Positions 7,950-19,984 of a DNA stretch of 64,000 nt are shown here, piece by piece. This DNA comes from Citrobacter enshiensis (lineage in GTDB: Bacteria; Pseudomonadota; Gammaproteobacteria; Enterobacterales; Enterobacteriaceae): NCBI RefSeq assembly GCF_029338175.1, contig NZ_CP119862.1:1364001-1428000 (forward strand), given 5' to 3'. The notes under the pieces were generated by a model, which worked only from the letters and a program-made list of their open reading frames with translations, did no database searches and was not told the DNA's origin. Positions within the stretch are counted from its first letter, which is position 1. Every line of letters begins with the position of its first letter. Both the position numbers and the translations under genes were made by a program.

Positions 7950-10900
7950 TTATTCTGGTCGCGGTTTTAGCGGAAAGCGTCGACGTACCAGCACGAAGAA
8001 CAAGGGGACGAAGTAGATCGCCAGAATCGTTGCGGAGATCATTCCGCCCATCACGCCGGTTCCCACGGCGTGCTGACCGCCGGAACCTGCGCCATTGCTG
8101 ATCGCCATCGGCAACACCCCGAAGATAAACGCCAGCGAGGTCATCAGAATCGGTCGTAAGCGCTGACGACAGGCGTGCAAAGTGGCTTCCAGCAGATCGT
8201 GCCCTTTCTCATTCATCTCGTTGGCGAACTCGACAATCAGAATGGCGTTTTTCGCCGAGAGACCAATGACCGTGAGTAACCCCACCTGGAAATAGACGTC
8301 GTTTTCCAGACCGCGCATCCACGTGGCGAGCAGGGCGCCGATAACGCCCAGCGGCACTACCAGCATCACCGAAAACGGCACCGACCAGCTTTCATACAAC
8401 GCCGCCAGACACAGGAATACCACCAGTAGCGAGATGGCGTACAGCGCTGGCGCTTGTGCGCCAGAGAGGCGTTCCTGATATGACATTGCGGTCCACTCCA
8501 GACCAAAGCCCGTCGGCAATTCGCGTACCAGCGACTCCATAATATCCATCGCGGTGCCGGTGCTGACACCGGGGGCGGCTTCCCCCACAATCTCTACCGC
8601 AGAGTAGCCGTTGTAGCGCTCCAGACGCGGTGAACCGGTCTCCCAGTGTGAGGTTGCAAAGGCGGAGAAAGGCACCATCCCGCCCTCTTTATTACGCACG
8701 TACCAGAGATTGATGTCGCCTGGCAGCATGCGGTATTTTGCCGCCGCCTGTACGTACACTTTCTTCACACGACCTCTGTCCATAAAGTCGTTGACGTAGC
8801 TCGACCCCCAGGCCGTTTGCAACGTATCGTTGATATCGTCGATAGAGACGCCAAGCGCCTGCGCTTTACGTTGGTCAATTTCAATTTGCAACTGCGGACT
8901 GTCGTCCAGACCATTGTGGCGGACACGGGTCAACAGACTGTCTTTCCCGGCGAGTTCAATCAGTTGGTCGCGGGCGGCCATCAGCGCGTCATGACCGGCG
9001 CCAGCGTGATCCTGAAGCTCCATATCAAACCCGGCGGAACTGCCAAGGCCGCTGATCGCGGGGGGACTGCTGGCGAAAACCCGGGCTTCTTTAATCTTGC
9101 TAAAGGCTTTTGTTGAACGCTCGATAATGGCAAACGACGTTCCGGTTGTGGCGTCACGTTCGTCCCAGTCTTTTAAACGGACAAACATGCGGGCCACGTT
9201 CTGCCCGTTTCCGCCCGGTCCTGAGCCGACGGTAGAGAAGACGGACATGATGTTGTCTTTCTCATGGGTAAAGAAATATTTCTCGACCTCCTCCACCACT
9301 TTCAGCGTCTGTTGCTGCGTTGAACCGCTGGGCAACTGGACTGAGGTCGTGAACATGCCGCGATCTTCCAGCGGCAAAAATGAGGTTGGCAAGCGCAAAA
9401 ACAGGAACACCATACCGCCAAGCAGCAGCACGTAGATCAGTATCCAGCGCAGACTGCGATGCAGAATTCTCGCGACCCCTTTTTCGTAACGTTCAGCATT
9501 GCGGTTAAAGCTTCGGTTAAACCAGCCGAAGAATCCTTTTTGCCCGTGGTGTTCGCCTTTATGCAACGGCTTTAACAATGTGGCGCACAGGGCAGGGGTC
9601 AGGATCATCGCCACCAGCACGGAGAGCACCATCGCGGCCACAATGGTGATCGAGAACTGTCGGTAAATTGCTCCGGTTGTTCCGCCGAAGAAGGCCATCG
9701 GCACAAATACCGCAGAAAGCACCATCGCGATACCGACCAGCGCCCCCTGAATTTGCCCCATCGATTTGCGTGTTGCTTCGCGCGGAGAAAGCCCTTCCTC
9801 GCTCATTATTCGCTCGACGTTCTCCACGACCACGATGGCGTCATCGACCAGCAGGCCGATCGCCAGCACCATCGCGAACATCGTCAGCGTATTGACACTG
9901 TAACCAAACGCGTAGAGGACGGAAAAGGTGCCCATCAATACCACGGGCACCGCAATGGTCGGGATCAGCGTCGCACGGAAGTTTTGCAGGAACAGGTACA
10001 TGACCAGGAACACCAGCAAGATAGCTTCCAGCAGCGTTTTTACCACGTCTTCAATAGAGGCTTTTACGAAGGAGGTGGTTTCATAGGCCACCTTGTATTC
10101 CAGCCCATGCGGGAAGTACTGTGCCAGCTCATCCAGACGGTGAAGCACCAGACTGGCGGTGGCCATTTCATTGGCGCCAGAGGCCAGTTTCACCCCGAGA
10201 CCAGAGGCTGGATTGCCGTTAAAGCGGCTGATGTAATCGTATTTTTCCGCCCCCATTTCGACGGTGGCAACATCCGCCAGTTTAACTTCGGAACCGTCCT
10301 GATTGACGCGTAGCGTAATGGCGCGGAATTGATCGGGCGTTTGCAGCAGCGATTGCGCATTAATGGTGGCGTTCAGCGCCTGTTTGTCCACCGAAGGCGT
10401 ACCGCCAAGTTGCCCGACGGCGATTTGCGCATTCTGCGACTCAATGGCGTCGGTCACGTCTTTGGCGGTCATCTGAACGCTGTTCAGTTTGGCGGGGTCC
10501 AGCCAGATTCGCATTGAGTACTGTGAACCGTAGGCATCAATGTCCCCGACGCCATTCACGCGGCTCAGCGGATCCTGAATATTACTGGCGACATAGTCGG
10601 CGATATCCTGCTTATCCATCGAGCCATCGGTAGACACAAACGCGATGGTCAGGATGTTGGTATCCCCGGTTTTTCGCACGGTGACGCCTTGATCCTGCAC
10701 CGCCTGCGGCAATTTACGCATCGCGGATTGCAGCTGGTTTTGTACCTGCTGAACAGCTTCATCCGGATCGGTTCCGGCGATAAAGCTGAGCGTGATAGAC
10801 GCTTGCCCTGTTCCGCTGCTCTGCGAGGACATGTACATCAGATTATCGAGACCTGTCATATTCTGTTCGATAACCTGAGTGACGGTATTTTCCAGCGTTT

Positions 10901-11063
10901 GTGCGGACGCGCCCGGATAGTTTGCGGTGATTCGCACGTTAGGAGGTGCCAGGTCGGGGTATTGTTCAACGGGCAAAGATAAGATGGCCAGGGTTCCTGT
11001 CAGGCACAACAGTATTGCCAGCACCCAGGCAAAAATGGGGCGATCGATGAAAAAATTCGCCAT
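7950..11063 (-). CDS. acrD: AcrD, RND multidrug efflux pump (inner-membrane subunit)
   Basis: Proton-driven RND exporter that works with AcrA and TolC; in E. coli it exports aminoglycosides and other polar or anionic drugs. It is 1037 aa, exactly the E. coli length, with high identity throughout. Visible: TM1 ([19 protein letters not shown]); porter domains; the TM4 proton-relay pair in [20 protein letters not shown]; the second large periplasmic loop; and the TM10 relay Lys in [13 protein letters not shown]. No acrA-like partner lies nearby, as in E. coli. It is usually activated by BaeSR and CpxAR. The upstream gap to narQ (11064-11247) holds its promoter, where I see no site I would name. 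Confidence 0.97.
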   Translation of the reverse strand: MANFFIDRPIFAWVLAILLCLTGTLAILSLPVEQYPDLAPPNVRITANYPGASAQTLENTVTQVIEQNMTGLDNLMYMSSQSSGTGQASITLSFIAGTDPDEAVQQVQNQLQSAMRKLPQAVQDQGVTVRKTGDTNILTIAFVSTDGSMDKQDIADYVASNIQDPLSRVNGVGDIDAYGSQYSMRIWLDPAKLNSVQMTAKDVTDAIESQNAQIAVGQLGGTPSVDKQALNATINAQSLLQTPDQFRAITLRVNQDGSEVKLADVATVEMGAEKYDYISRFNGNPASGLGVKLASGANEMATASLVLHRLDELAQYFPHGLEYKVAYETTSFVKASIEDVVKTLLEAILLVFLVMYLFLQNFRATLIPTIAVPVVLMGTFSVLYAFGYSVNTLTMFAMVLAIGLLVDDAIVVVENVERIMSEEGLSPREATRKSMGQIQGALVGIAMVLSAVFVPMAFFGGTTGAIYRQFSITIVAAMVLSVLVAMILTPALCATLLKPLHKGEHHGQKGFFGWFNRSFNRNAERYEKGVARILHRSLRWILIYVLLLGGMVFLFLRLPTSFLPLEDRGMFTTSVQLPSGSTQQQTLKVVEEVEKYFFTHEKDNIMSVFSTVGSGPGGNGQNVARMFVRLKDWDERDATTGTSFAIIERSTKAFSKIKEARVFASSPPAISGLGSSAGFDMELQDHAGAGHDALMAARDQLIELAGKDSLLTRVRHNGLDDSPQLQIEIDQRKAQALGVSIDDINDTLQTAWGSSYVNDFMDRGRVKKVYVQAAAKYRMLPGDINLWYVRNKEGGMVPFSAFATSHWETGSPRLERYNGYSAVEIVGEAAPGVSTGTAMDIMESLVRELPTGFGLEWTAMSYQERLSGAQAPALYAISLLVVFLCLAALYESWSVPFSVMLVVPLGVIGALLATWMRGLENDVYFQVGLLTVIGLSAKNAILIVEFANEMNEKGHDLLEATLHACRQRLRPILMTSLAFIFGVLPMAISNGAGSGGQHAVGTGVMGGMISATILAIYFVPLFFVLVRRRFPLKPRPE

Positions 11064-11247
11064 TAAAAGAGGACCTCGTGTTTCTACGTATCGTTATGGG
11101 TATGACTTGCATCACTGTAGCGGCAAGGCGTCAGGCAAACGTGGAGAAAAAAAGGAGATAATGTAAATTATCATGCCCATTTACAGCGTACGTTTTGTGC
11201 CTGTCGCGTCTGGCCTGTATTCAGGTTTTCTGACGCGTTGCCATTCT

Positions 11248-12948
11248 TTAGGTCTGTTGAGTCTCTTGTGTTTCTGATGACCGGAAACTGATGCTCACCA
11301 ACGTCCCACCCCCGGAAGGCTGAGAAAAAAGTAAGGTACCGCTGAGTCTTTCAGCCCGTTCACGCATAATGTTCAGACCATAGTGCCCCGGTGGTTCGTT
11401 CGGTTCGCCGATCCCCACGCCATTATCCCGAATGTAGACGGTATGATTTCCGTCCGGCGCGGTGACGCAACTGACGGCAATCTCGGTGGCGTTGGCATGT
11501 TTAATGGCGTTTAACACCGCCTCCCGGATAATCTGCAACAAATGCACCTGCATTTGCGCATCCAGCGCCAGCGTGGGCAAGCGACAGTCCAGAGACAGTT
11601 TAGCGGAGGTTTGATTTTGCAGGGTATCGAGCATTTCGCGCAATGCCGAGGGCAAATCGGCCTGCTGCAGCGTCAGGCGGAAGGTGGTGAGTAGCTCACG
11701 CAATTGACGCCAGGCATCATTTAACGCGACGGAAAAATCGGCGAGGATCGATTGTGCTACCGCGTTCTCTTCCGCCACGGAGCGTTTTAGCAGGGTGAGC
11801 TGGATGCGTAAATAGGAGAGCATCTGCGCCAGCGAATCGTGCAGTTCGCGGGCGATAGTCGCGCGTTCCTCCATCAGCAGCAACTGCTGGAAGTGTTTCT
11901 GTGCCTGGTTAAAGTACAACCCGCGCCCTAGCATACTTGAAACGCTGTTCAGCAGCGGAGCGGAGGCATTAACGTTGGGGCTTTGCCAGTGCAACTCACC
12001 GTAGACCGTCTCCTGCATGGTGACGGGCAAGATTTGCAGCGGGAGATCGGCGCTCAGCGTCCCTTCGCTGATGCGCCAGTTGTCGCCGACGGTCAACTCC
12101 AGATAATACGCGGCGTCATTTTCCCGCACGATCTTCAGAATATGGCGGAAACAGTGCACATCGATCTGGCTGGTATTCAGCGCCTGAGAGCACTGATATA
12201 ACACCTCCAGTCGACGATTGGCTTCATGCAGATCGTGGGTTTTCTCTTCGACAGAGGCCTCGAGCGAGCGATAAAGTTTATACAGTTCGCTCGACATCTG
12301 ATTAAAGGTTTTTGCCAGCAATCCCAGTTCGTTGGGTAACCCGGTATCCAGCGGCGGAGTATCAAACTGTCCGTGCTCAATTCGCTGGCTCGCCATCACC
12401 AGATGATTGAGCGGCCGCACGACCTGTTGGCGAATCCGCCGCAGCGTAAAGAAGACCAGCGTAAAAATCCCAATCCCGCCTGCCAGCGAGATGCCGACGA
12501 CCAGCATCATTTTCCGCTCGGCATAGCGCTGGAGCGCCAGCACGTACAGATCGATTTGATCGACATACGCGTTGATGTTTTTTTGATACCACGGCAAATC
12601 GCCGTCAACCAACCGTGCGTCCATTTCCAGCCAGTTAGCATGCAGTCGCGCGTAGCCGCTTTTTACCGCGTCCGGAACGTACCAGGTATTCAGTTTTTGC
12701 AGCACTGGCGAGTTCAGGGTCTGCTGGAACAGCTGGCGGTGCGCATTCAACTGGGGGCTGCGGCTTTGCAGGTCGTAGCCCAGCCGATAGCTTTGCATAC
12801 GCAACGAGCCAGAAATATTGATGGCTTCGGCATCCTGCAAACTGCTGGCAAGCGTCAGCAACGCGACACCGGTAGAAAGTATCGACAGCAAAACAATGTA
12901 AAAAAATGCCCGGGCCAGGCTGGCCGAGACGGGGCGTTTGACCGTCAC
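11248..12948 (-). CDS. narQ: NarQ, nitrate/nitrite sensor histidine kinase
   Basis: Inner-membrane sensor kinase that phosphorylates NarL and NarP in response to nitrate and nitrite. It is 566 aa, equal to E. coli NarQ. Order: TM1 (about residues 13-35); periplasmic ligand domain with the P-box SGSLRMQSYRLGYD (about 46-59); TM2 (about 147-169); HAMP and signalling helices; a GAF-like cysteine-containing central module; the HisKA_3 box ARELHDSLAQ with phospho-acceptor His near 370; and an ATPase domain (NAIKHANA; RDNGVGIG; GLNIMRERAERLSG). It is divergent from aegA. Confidence 0.97.
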   Translation of the reverse strand: MTVKRPVSASLARAFFYIVLLSILSTGVALLTLASSLQDAEAINISGSLRMQSYRLGYDLQSRSPQLNAHRQLFQQTLNSPVLQKLNTWYVPDAVKSGYARLHANWLEMDARLVDGDLPWYQKNINAYVDQIDLYVLALQRYAERKMMLVVGISLAGGIGIFTLVFFTLRRIRQQVVRPLNHLVMASQRIEHGQFDTPPLDTGLPNELGLLAKTFNQMSSELYKLYRSLEASVEEKTHDLHEANRRLEVLYQCSQALNTSQIDVHCFRHILKIVRENDAAYYLELTVGDNWRISEGTLSADLPLQILPVTMQETVYGELHWQSPNVNASAPLLNSVSSMLGRGLYFNQAQKHFQQLLLMEERATIARELHDSLAQMLSYLRIQLTLLKRSVAEENAVAQSILADFSVALNDAWRQLRELLTTFRLTLQQADLPSALREMLDTLQNQTSAKLSLDCRLPTLALDAQMQVHLLQIIREAVLNAIKHANATEIAVSCVTAPDGNHTVYIRDNGVGIGEPNEPPGHYGLNIMRERAERLSGTLLFSQPSGGGTLVSISFRSSETQETQQT

Positions 12949-13184
12949 ACGCGTAATCCTCTGTACAAAGGCAATGGGTAAAGCGCAGGTGATGAAATGA
13001 TAGAGAAAGTCCTTAATTAACTAAAACGCAATTTCACCTGCCATGAAATAAATTGATCTGCCACAGGTTCTGGAGAAATAGTTGCCCATCCTGGGCAAAT
13101 GGACATTGCCGACCTTTGTCGGGTCGGTTAATAACATTGTTCCTATAAAGAATAAGGTTTTTACAACCAAAACAGAAGGTCGCC

Positions 13185-15164
13185 ATGAATCGTTTTATTA
13201 TGGCTAACAGCCAGCAGTGCCTGGGATGCCATGCCTGTGAGGTCGCCTGCGTGATGGCCCACAATGCAGAGCAACATGTACTGAGCCAACAACATTATCA
13301 ACCCAGGATTACGGTTATTAAACATCAGCATCAGCGCAGCGCGGTGACCTGCCACCACTGCGAAGATGCACCCTGCGCCCGAAGCTGTCCTAACGGCGCG
13401 ATAAGCCATGTCAACAGCAGCGTCCAGGTGAACCAGCAGAAATGTATCGGCTGCAAATCCTGCGTGGTCGCCTGTCCGTTTGGCACCATGCAAATTGTGC
13501 TAACGCCGGTCGCCCGCGATCAGGTCAAAGCCACGGCGCACAAATGCGATTTGTGTCAGGATCGTGAAGGCGGTCCGGCCTGCGTCGAAAACTGCCCGGC
13601 CAATGCGTTGCAACTGGTGACGGAATCGTCCCTCGCCAGCTTGTCTAAAGCGCGCCGTTTGCGTACGGCACGTCAGGAAAGTCAACCCTGGCATGCTGAC
13701 GCCACCGGGATGACGCCTTACGTCATGAGCAAAGTGGAGCAGATGCACGCGACGCCGCCGCGCGGCGAGCCGGACAAGCTGGTGATTGAGGCGCGAAAAA
13801 CCACCTTTGAAGAAATTTATCTGCCCTTTCGCACGCTCCAGGCCCAGCGTGAGGCGTCGCGTTGCCTGAAGTGCGGCGAGCACAGTATCTGCGAATGGAC
13901 CTGCCCATTGCACAACCATATTCCGCAGTGGATTGAACTCGTCAAAGCCGGAGACATCGACGCGGCGGTGGAGCTCTCCCACCAGACGAACTGCCTGCCG
14001 GAAATTACCGGGCGCGTGTGCCCCCAGGACAGGCTGTGTGAAGGCGCGTGTACCGTTCGTGACGAGCACGGCGCGATCACTATCGGCAACATTGAGCGCT
14101 ACATTTCCGACCGGGCGTTGAGTAAAGGCTGGCACCCCGACCTGAGCGATGTCCAGAAGGTCGACAAACGTGTTGCTATCATCGGCGCGGGGCCGGCAGG
14201 TTTGGCCTGTGCCGATGTGCTGGCGCGTCATGGCGTGAGTGCGACGGTGTACGATCGCCATCCGGAGATTGGCGGCTTACTGACATTTGGCATCCCGGCC
14301 TTCAAGCTGGATAAATCTCTGCTGGCGCGCCGCCGGGAAATCTTCAGCGCAATGGGGATCCATTTTGAGCTGAATTGTGAAGTGGGCAAAGAGGTAACCC
14401 TTGAATCGCTGCTGGGCGATTTCGATGCCGTATTCGTGGGCGTGGGAACCTACCGCTCCATGAAAGCCGATCTACCGAACGAAGACGCGCCGGGGGTTTA
14501 CGACGCGCTGCCGTTCCTGATCGCCAATACGAAAAACGTAATGGGAATTGATGAATCGCCGGATGAACCTTTTATTGATACCGCAGGGCTGAATGTCGTG
14601 GTGTTGGGCGGCGGCGACACGGCAATGGATTGTGTGCGTACGGCGCTGCGCCACGGAGCCAGTCAGGTCACCTGTGCTTATCGCCGTGATGAAGCTAACA
14701 TGCCGGGTTCGAAGAAAGAGGTGAAAAACGCCAGGGAAGAAGGGGCACACTTCGAGTTCAACGTGCAGCCGGTTGATCTGGTGCTCAACGATGAAGGACG
14801 CGTGAGCGGCGTACGCTTCCTGCGTACTCAACTGGGCGAACCCGATGCGCAAGGGCGACGCCGTCCGGTGCCTGTCGAAGGCAGCGAGTTTGTCATGCCA
14901 GCGGACGCGGTCATTATGGCGTTTGGCTTTCATCCTCACGGCATGCCGTGGCTGGAAGCGCACGGCGTGAAGGTAGACGACTGGGGGCGGATTGCGGCTA
15001 ACGTCGAAAGCGCTTTCCGTTATCAGACCACCAATCCGAAAATCTTCGCCGGAGGCGATGCGGTACGCGGCGCCGATCTGGTGGTCACGGCGATGGCGGA
15101 AGGGCGGCATGCCGCGCAGGGGATGATCGACTGGTTGGGGATAAAATCAGTCAAATCTCACTAG
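13185..15164 (+). CDS. aegA: AegA, Fe-S flavoprotein oxidoreductase
   Basis: 659 aa, E. coli AegA length. The N-terminal ~200 residues are a HycB-type ferredoxin domain with four Cys clusters (CLGCHACEVAC, CHHCEDAPCARSC, CIGCKSCVVAC, CDLCQD...C). The rest resembles the small subunit of glutamate synthase (GltD), with CLKCGE...CEWTCP, an FAD site (VAIIGAGPAGLACAD) and an NADPH site (VVVLGGGDTAMDCVR). AegA is known as an anaerobically expressed, FNR- and NarQ/L-responsive protein and has been linked to anaerobic urate breakdown in E. coli; I take that from memory. The 236-bp gap to narQ probably holds its FNR/NarL sites, which I could not place with confidence. Confidence 0.95.
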   Translation: MNRFIMANSQQCLGCHACEVACVMAHNAEQHVLSQQHYQPRITVIKHQHQRSAVTCHHCEDAPCARSCPNGAISHVNSSVQVNQQKCIGCKSCVVACPFGTMQIVLTPVARDQVKATAHKCDLCQDREGGPACVENCPANALQLVTESSLASLSKARRLRTARQESQPWHADATGMTPYVMSKVEQMHATPPRGEPDKLVIEARKTTFEEIYLPFRTLQAQREASRCLKCGEHSICEWTCPLHNHIPQWIELVKAGDIDAAVELSHQTNCLPEITGRVCPQDRLCEGACTVRDEHGAITIGNIERYISDRALSKGWHPDLSDVQKVDKRVAIIGAGPAGLACADVLARHGVSATVYDRHPEIGGLLTFGIPAFKLDKSLLARRREIFSAMGIHFELNCEVGKEVTLESLLGDFDAVFVGVGTYRSMKADLPNEDAPGVYDALPFLIANTKNVMGIDESPDEPFIDTAGLNVVVLGGGDTAMDCVRTALRHGASQVTCAYRRDEANMPGSKKEVKNAREEGAHFEFNVQPVDLVLNDEGRVSGVRFLRTQLGEPDAQGRRRPVPVEGSEFVMPADAVIMAFGFHPHGMPWLEAHGVKVDDWGRIAANVESAFRYQTTNPKIFAGGDAVRGADLVVTAMAEGRHAAQGMIDWLGIKSVKSH

Positions 15165-15231
15165 GTCAGGCTGACGACAAATCCGGTTTCACGGCGTAGT
15201 ATGGTGATTCACTTCTCGCTGTGGAGCCGGT

Positions 15232-15807
15232 ATGTCGCAAAAAATTACCCTCATCAAAGATAAAGTCCTCTCTGATAACTATTTCATCCTGCGCAATATC
15301 ACCTACGATCTGACTCGCCAAAATGGTGACGTCATCCGCCACAAACGCGAGGTTTACGATCGCGGAAACGGCGCGACGATTCTGCTGTACAACGCGGAGA
15401 AAAAAACGGTCGTTCTGATCCGTCAGTTTCGTGTTGCCACCTGGGTTAATGGCAATGAAACGGGTCAATTGATTGAAACCTGTGCCGGATTGCTGGATAA
15501 CGACGAGCCGGAAATCTGCATCCGTAAAGAAGCCATCGAAGAGACCGGGTACGAAGTCGGGGAAGTGAGGAAATTGTTTGAGCTGTATATGTCGCCGGGC
15601 GGGGTGACGGAACTGATCCACTTCTTTATTGCTGAATACAGCGATAGCCAGCGCGCCAATGCCGGTGGTGGCGTTGAAGATGAAGATATCGACGTACTGG
15701 AGTTGCCCTTTACCCAGGCGCTGGCGATGATCAAATCTGGCGAAATACGGGACGGTAAGACTGTGTTATTGCTCAATTATTTGCAGTCATCGCATTTAAT
15801 GGACTGA
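15232..15807 (+). CDS. nudK: NudK, GDP-mannose pyrophosphatase (Nudix)
   Basis: 191 aa, the E. coli NudK (YffH) length and nearly identical to it. It hydrolyses GDP-mannose to GMP and mannose-1-phosphate with Mg2+. The Nudix box [20 protein letters not shown] shows the required G(x5)E(x7)REUxEExGU spacing, with the RE position read as KEA-IEE, as in E. coli. It starts at ATG 15232 after GTGGAG, 67 bases downstream of aegA. Confidence 0.95.
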   Translation: MSQKITLIKDKVLSDNYFILRNITYDLTRQNGDVIRHKREVYDRGNGATILLYNAEKKTVVLIRQFRVATWVNGNETGQLIETCAGLLDNDEPEICIRKEAIEETGYEVGEVRKLFELYMSPGGVTELIHFFIAEYSDSQRANAGGGVEDEDIDVLELPFTQALAMIKSGEIRDGKTVLLLNYLQSSHLMD

Positions 15808-15931
15808 TAAATAAGTGTTATATTTATTTACATTTCTTAACGTAATCCGATAAATCTGATTGAGACTGATGGGAACCCCAACGAAGATACAATCTGTGTA
15901 GGTTGTTTGACTTCTGGGGTTTGTACCGTCC

Positions 15932-16975
15932 ATGCGCTATCGCGTTATTTTCATTTTCCTGCTCAGCGTCATCGCGGCCCGACTTACGTGGGCGGCGCCA
16001 GCACAACAGACGTTTTCCGACTGGCAGGTGACCTGTAATAATCAAAATTTCTGCGTGGCGCGAAACAGCGGTGAGCATCATGGCCTGGTCATGACCCTGA
16101 GTCGCAGCGCCGGGGCGCGTACGGATGCCGTTTTACGCATCGATCTGGGCGGATTGACGCTCCCCGACGCGAAAGAAGCGGATATTGCACCGCGTCTCCT
16201 GCTGGAAGGAAAACCGCTGACGCTGGACGCTCAGAACTGGCAGATCTCACCGTGGCATCTGATGACGGGCGATGCGGCGACCATCACATCATTTTTACAG
16301 ACCATTCAACAAGCCCGGGCGATAACTCTGAGCGGAGGGCCGCAGGTCCTTTCACTGGAGGGATTAAAGTCCGCCTTACTGTTTATTGATTCTCAACAAA
16401 AACGGGTTGGCAGTGAAACAGCATGGATTGAAAAAGGCGACGATCCGCCGCTCAGCGTGCCGCCTGCGCCTGCGCTAAAAGGGGTGGCAGTGATTAACCC
16501 AACGCCGACCCCTCTGTCTGATGAAGAACGCAACGATCTGCTGGAGTACGCCAACTGGCGAATGAATGGTTTTCGCTGTTCGCTGGACCCGATGCGTCGC
16601 GAGGTTCGGGTCACCGCCCTGACTGATGACAAAGCGCTGATGATGATAGGCTGTGAGGCTGGCGCTTATAACACCATAGATCTCGCGTGGATTGTTTCGC
16701 GCAAAAAACCGCTGACGTCCCGATCGCTGCGCCTACGCTTACCGTTTAATTCCGGTGCGGAAAGTAACGACATGGAACTGATGAACGCCACGTTTGACGA
16801 AAAATCGCGTGAGCTGGTGACGCTGGCAAAAGGGCGGGGGTTAACCGACTGTGGGATTCAGACACGCTGGCGTTTTGACGGCCAGCGTTTCCGTCTGGTT
16901 CGGTATGCCCAGGAGCCGAGCTGTGACAACTGGCATGGGCCAGACGCGTGGCCCACTCTGTGGATCACGCGTTGA
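15932..16975 (+). CDS. ypfG: YpfG, exported DUF1176 protein
   Basis: 347 aa, E. coli YpfG length. An N-terminal signal peptide (MRYRVIFIFLLSVIAARLTWAA, cut after AWAA-like residues near 22) is followed by a DUF1176 domain with paired Cys (CNNQNFC; CSLDP...CEAG; CGIQ...CDNW) suited to periplasmic disulfides. Function unknown. It converges with tktB 43 bases away. Confidence 0.92.
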   Translation: MRYRVIFIFLLSVIAARLTWAAPAQQTFSDWQVTCNNQNFCVARNSGEHHGLVMTLSRSAGARTDAVLRIDLGGLTLPDAKEADIAPRLLLEGKPLTLDAQNWQISPWHLMTGDAATITSFLQTIQQARAITLSGGPQVLSLEGLKSALLFIDSQQKRVGSETAWIEKGDDPPLSVPPAPALKGVAVINPTPTPLSDEERNDLLEYANWRMNGFRCSLDPMRREVRVTALTDDKALMMIGCEAGAYNTIDLAWIVSRKKPLTSRSLRLRLPFNSGAESNDMELMNATFDEKSRELVTLAKGRGLTDCGIQTRWRFDGQRFRLVRYAQEPSCDNWHGPDAWPTLWITR

Positions 16976-16990
16976 CCGCTATGGTAAGAA

Positions 16991-17003
16991 GACGCGAAGC
17001 GTC
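16991..17003. terminator. Small hairpin between convergent ypfG and tktB
   Basis: GACGC-GAA-GCGTC, a 5-bp stem with a 3-base loop, lies between the stops of ypfG and tktB. T-rich sequence follows on both sides but without a clean T run, so termination here would be weak. Confidence 0.4.
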
Positions 17004-17018
17004 GGTTTCTGGTATCGC

Positions 17019-19013
17019 TTACTGACCCAACACGCGATGCGCCTTCGCCACGATGTTGTCGACCGTGAAACCAAAGTGGGGGAACAGTTTTTCTGCAGGC
17101 GCGGATTCCCCGTAACTCGTCATCCCGACAATGGCCCCTTTCAGTCCGACATATTTGTACCAGTAGTCGGCAATTCCCGCCTCGATGGCCACCCGGGCGC
17201 TGACTTTCGAGGGCAAAACTGACTCCCGGTACGCTTCATCCTGGGCGTCGAAAATATCCGTTGAAGGGAGGGAAACGACGCGTACATTGCGGCCTTCTCC
17301 GGTCAGCTTTTCTGCAGCCTGTAGCGTTATCTCCATTTCGGAGCCGGTCGCTATCAGGATCACATCCGGTTTTCCTCCGCTGTCTTTCAACACATACCCG
17401 CCGCGGGCGATGGCTTTTACCTGCTCGGGTGTGCGCTCAATCTGAGCCAGGTTTTGGCGGGAGAGGATCAGCGCCGTCGGTCCATTACGACGCTCAACGG
17501 CCAGTTTCCAGCCGACGGCCGCTTCGACCTGATCGCACGGTCGCCAGGTGCTGAAGTTTGGCGTCAGTCGCAGGCTCGCTAACTGTTCAACCGCCTGGTG
17601 CGTCGGACCGTCTTCGCCCAGACCGATAGAGTCATGGGTGTAGACCATGATTTGCCGGGCTTTCATTAGCGCCGCCATTCGGGCTGCGTTGCGGGCATAT
17701 TCAACAAACATCAGGAAGGTGGCGGTGTAGGGTAAGAATCCGCCGTGATGGGCGATGCCGTTGGCAATGGCGGTCATGCCGAATTCACGTACGCCGTAGT
17801 GGATATAGTTGCCTGCCAGATCCTCGGTCAGTGAGGTGGAGCCTTTCCAGATGGTCAGGTTGCTGGGGGCGAGATCGGCTGAACCGCCGAGCAGTTCCGG
17901 CAGCAGTGGGCCGTAGACATTCAATGTGTTCTGCGAGGCCTTACGGGTGGCGATTTTAGCCGGACTAGACTGGAGTTCGGCGATATATTTTTGGGTGGTC
18001 TTTTCCCAGGATTTGGGCAGGTCGCCGTTCATCCTGCGGGTAAACTCTGCCGCCAAATCGGGGTAAGCTTTTGCATAGGCGGCGAACTTCTCTTGCCACG
18101 CCTGCTGCGTTTTCCCGCCTTTTTCATGGGCATCCCAGGCATGATAAATCTCTTTGGGGATCTCAAAAGCTGGGTGATGCCAGCCCAGTTTCTGGCGCGA
18201 TAACGCCACTTCTTCCTGGCCAAGCGGCGCGCCGTGCGCCTCTTCTTTACCGGCTTTATTCGGTGAGCCGAAGCCAATCACCGTCCGGCAAAGAATCAGC
18301 GACGGTTTATCTTTCACGCTCTGCGCTTGCAAAATCGCTTTTTTCACCGCTTCCGGATCGTGGCCGTCGATCTCCTCCACCACATGCCAGTGGTACGCTT
18401 CAAAGCGTTTTGCCGTGTCATCGGTAAACCACCCTTTGGTTTCACCATCAATGGAGATGCCGTTGTGATCGTAAAAACCGATCAGTTTGCCGAGCCCCAA
18501 CGTGCCCGCCAGCGAACACGCCTCGTGGGAGATCCCTTCCATCAGGCATCCGTCGCCCATAAACACATAGGTGAAGTGATCGACAATTTCATGATTGGGC
18601 TGATTAAACTGCGCCGCCAGCGTACGCTCGGCGATCGCCATCCCGACGGCATTGGCCAGGCCCTGACCCAGCGGACCCGTCGTGGTTTCTACACCTGGCG
18701 TATAGCCGATCTCCGGGTGTCCCGGTGTTTTTGAGTGCAGCTGGCGGAAATTCTTTAACTCTTCTAACGGCAGGTCGTACCCGGAAAGATGCAGGAGGCT
18801 GTACAGCAGCATGGACGCGTGACCGTTGGACAAAATAAAGCGGTCGCGATCGTGCCAGCCGGGGTCAGCGGGATTGTGGCGGAGAAAATCATTCCACAGC
18901 ACTTCGGCGATATCGGCCATCCCCATTGGCGCACCGGGATGCCCGGAATTGGCTTTTTGCACGGCATCCATACTCAGCGCACGAACAGCATTGGCAAGAT
19001 CTTTACGGGTCAT
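17019..19013 (-). CDS. tktB: Transketolase 2
   Basis: Thiamine-diphosphate enzyme moving two-carbon units between sugar phosphates in the non-oxidative pentose phosphate pathway. 664 aa (E. coli TktB is 667). Visible: the substrate His in [10 protein letters not shown]; the ThDP motif GDGCLMEG...NHNG-type ([18 protein letters not shown], then [10 protein letters not shown]); the central pyrimidine domain ([26 protein letters not shown]); and the C-terminal domain. The sequence is TktB-like rather than TktA-like and it sits 20 bases after talA, the RpoS-dependent talA-tktB pair of E. coli. Confidence 0.96.
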   Translation of the reverse strand: MTRKDLANAVRALSMDAVQKANSGHPGAPMGMADIAEVLWNDFLRHNPADPGWHDRDRFILSNGHASMLLYSLLHLSGYDLPLEELKNFRQLHSKTPGHPEIGYTPGVETTTGPLGQGLANAVGMAIAERTLAAQFNQPNHEIVDHFTYVFMGDGCLMEGISHEACSLAGTLGLGKLIGFYDHNGISIDGETKGWFTDDTAKRFEAYHWHVVEEIDGHDPEAVKKAILQAQSVKDKPSLILCRTVIGFGSPNKAGKEEAHGAPLGQEEVALSRQKLGWHHPAFEIPKEIYHAWDAHEKGGKTQQAWQEKFAAYAKAYPDLAAEFTRRMNGDLPKSWEKTTQKYIAELQSSPAKIATRKASQNTLNVYGPLLPELLGGSADLAPSNLTIWKGSTSLTEDLAGNYIHYGVREFGMTAIANGIAHHGGFLPYTATFLMFVEYARNAARMAALMKARQIMVYTHDSIGLGEDGPTHQAVEQLASLRLTPNFSTWRPCDQVEAAVGWKLAVERRNGPTALILSRQNLAQIERTPEQVKAIARGGYVLKDSGGKPDVILIATGSEMEITLQAAEKLTGEGRNVRVVSLPSTDIFDAQDEAYRESVLPSKVSARVAIEAGIADYWYKYVGLKGAIVGMTSYGESAPAEKLFPHFGFTVDNIVAKAHRVLGQ

Positions 19014-19033
19014 AAATCACTCCGTGGCAAGGT

Positions 19034-19984
19034 TTACAGTTTGGCAGCAAGCAGGTCTTCCAGTTTGCGTTGGTCAACGGCGAACAGACGAATGCCGTCC
19101 GATAATTTTTCTACTGCCATCGCGTCCTGATTGTGTTCCCAGCGGAATTCCGCTTCCGTCATTGGCGTTGGGCGGGGGAGCGCCTGGGAGGATGGCACCA
19201 GTTTGCGGACCACCGGGTCCTCGTTATCCTGTAGCTCTTTTAGCAGGTTAGGGGCGATAGTCAGACGATCGCAGCCGGTCAGCGCCAGAATTTGTTCAGT
19301 GCGACGGAAGCTGGCGCCCATGACGATGGTGTCATAGCGATGCTGCTTGAAGTAGTCGTAGATGTTACGTACTGATTTCACGCCCGGATCTTCATCGACC
19401 ACGTACGGATCCATTGGGCTGCGCGCCTGATACCAGTCGTAAATACGGCCGACAAAGGGCGAGATCAGAAATACGCCTGCTTCGGCGCAGGCACGTGCCT
19501 GAGCAAACGAGAACAGCAGCGTCAGGTTGCAGTTGATCCCCTCTTTTTCAAGCTGCTCGGCGGCACGAATACCTTCCCAGGTTGAGGCCAGCTTGATAAG
19601 GATCCGTGACTTTTCGACACCTTGTTGTTGGTAGAGGTCTACCAGATGGCGCGCTTTCTGAATGCTCTTTTCTTTATCGAAAGAGAGCCGCGCATCCACT
19701 TCGGTCGACACGCGACCGGGAATGCTGTTCAGAATTTCCGCACCGAAATTCACCGCCAGTTTGTCGCAGGCTTCGGCCACCTGCTCCCGCTGGGTTTTTC
19801 CATGGTGTTTGCCCCAGACAACCGCGTCGTCAATCAGATGACCGTACTGGGCTAGCCCGGCGGCCTTCAGCAACAGCGAGGGGTTGGTGGTGGCGTCCTG
19901 GGGGTGATAATGGCGAATAGACTCAATATCACCACTGTCGGCAACGACTGTCGTGAATTGTTTGATACCGTCTAACTGGTTCAT
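19034..19984 (-). CDS. talA: Transaldolase A
   Basis: Moves a dihydroxyacetone unit between fructose-6-phosphate and erythrose-4-phosphate through a Schiff base. 316 aa, E. coli TalA length. The catalytic Lys lies in [16 protein letters not shown]; the transaldolase signature [12 protein letters not shown] is near the N-terminus. It is first gene of the talA-tktB unit, which in E. coli is induced by RpoS in stationary phase. It is divergent from maeB across 273 bp. Confidence 0.97.
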   Translation of the reverse strand: MNQLDGIKQFTTVVADSGDIESIRHYHPQDATTNPSLLLKAAGLAQYGHLIDDAVVWGKHHGKTQREQVAEACDKLAVNFGAEILNSIPGRVSTEVDARLSFDKEKSIQKARHLVDLYQQQGVEKSRILIKLASTWEGIRAAEQLEKEGINCNLTLLFSFAQARACAEAGVFLISPFVGRIYDWYQARSPMDPYVVDEDPGVKSVRNIYDYFKQHRYDTIVMGASFRRTEQILALTGCDRLTIAPNLLKELQDNEDPVVRKLVPSSQALPRPTPMTEAEFRWEHNQDAMAVEKLSDGIRLFAVDQRKLEDLLAAKL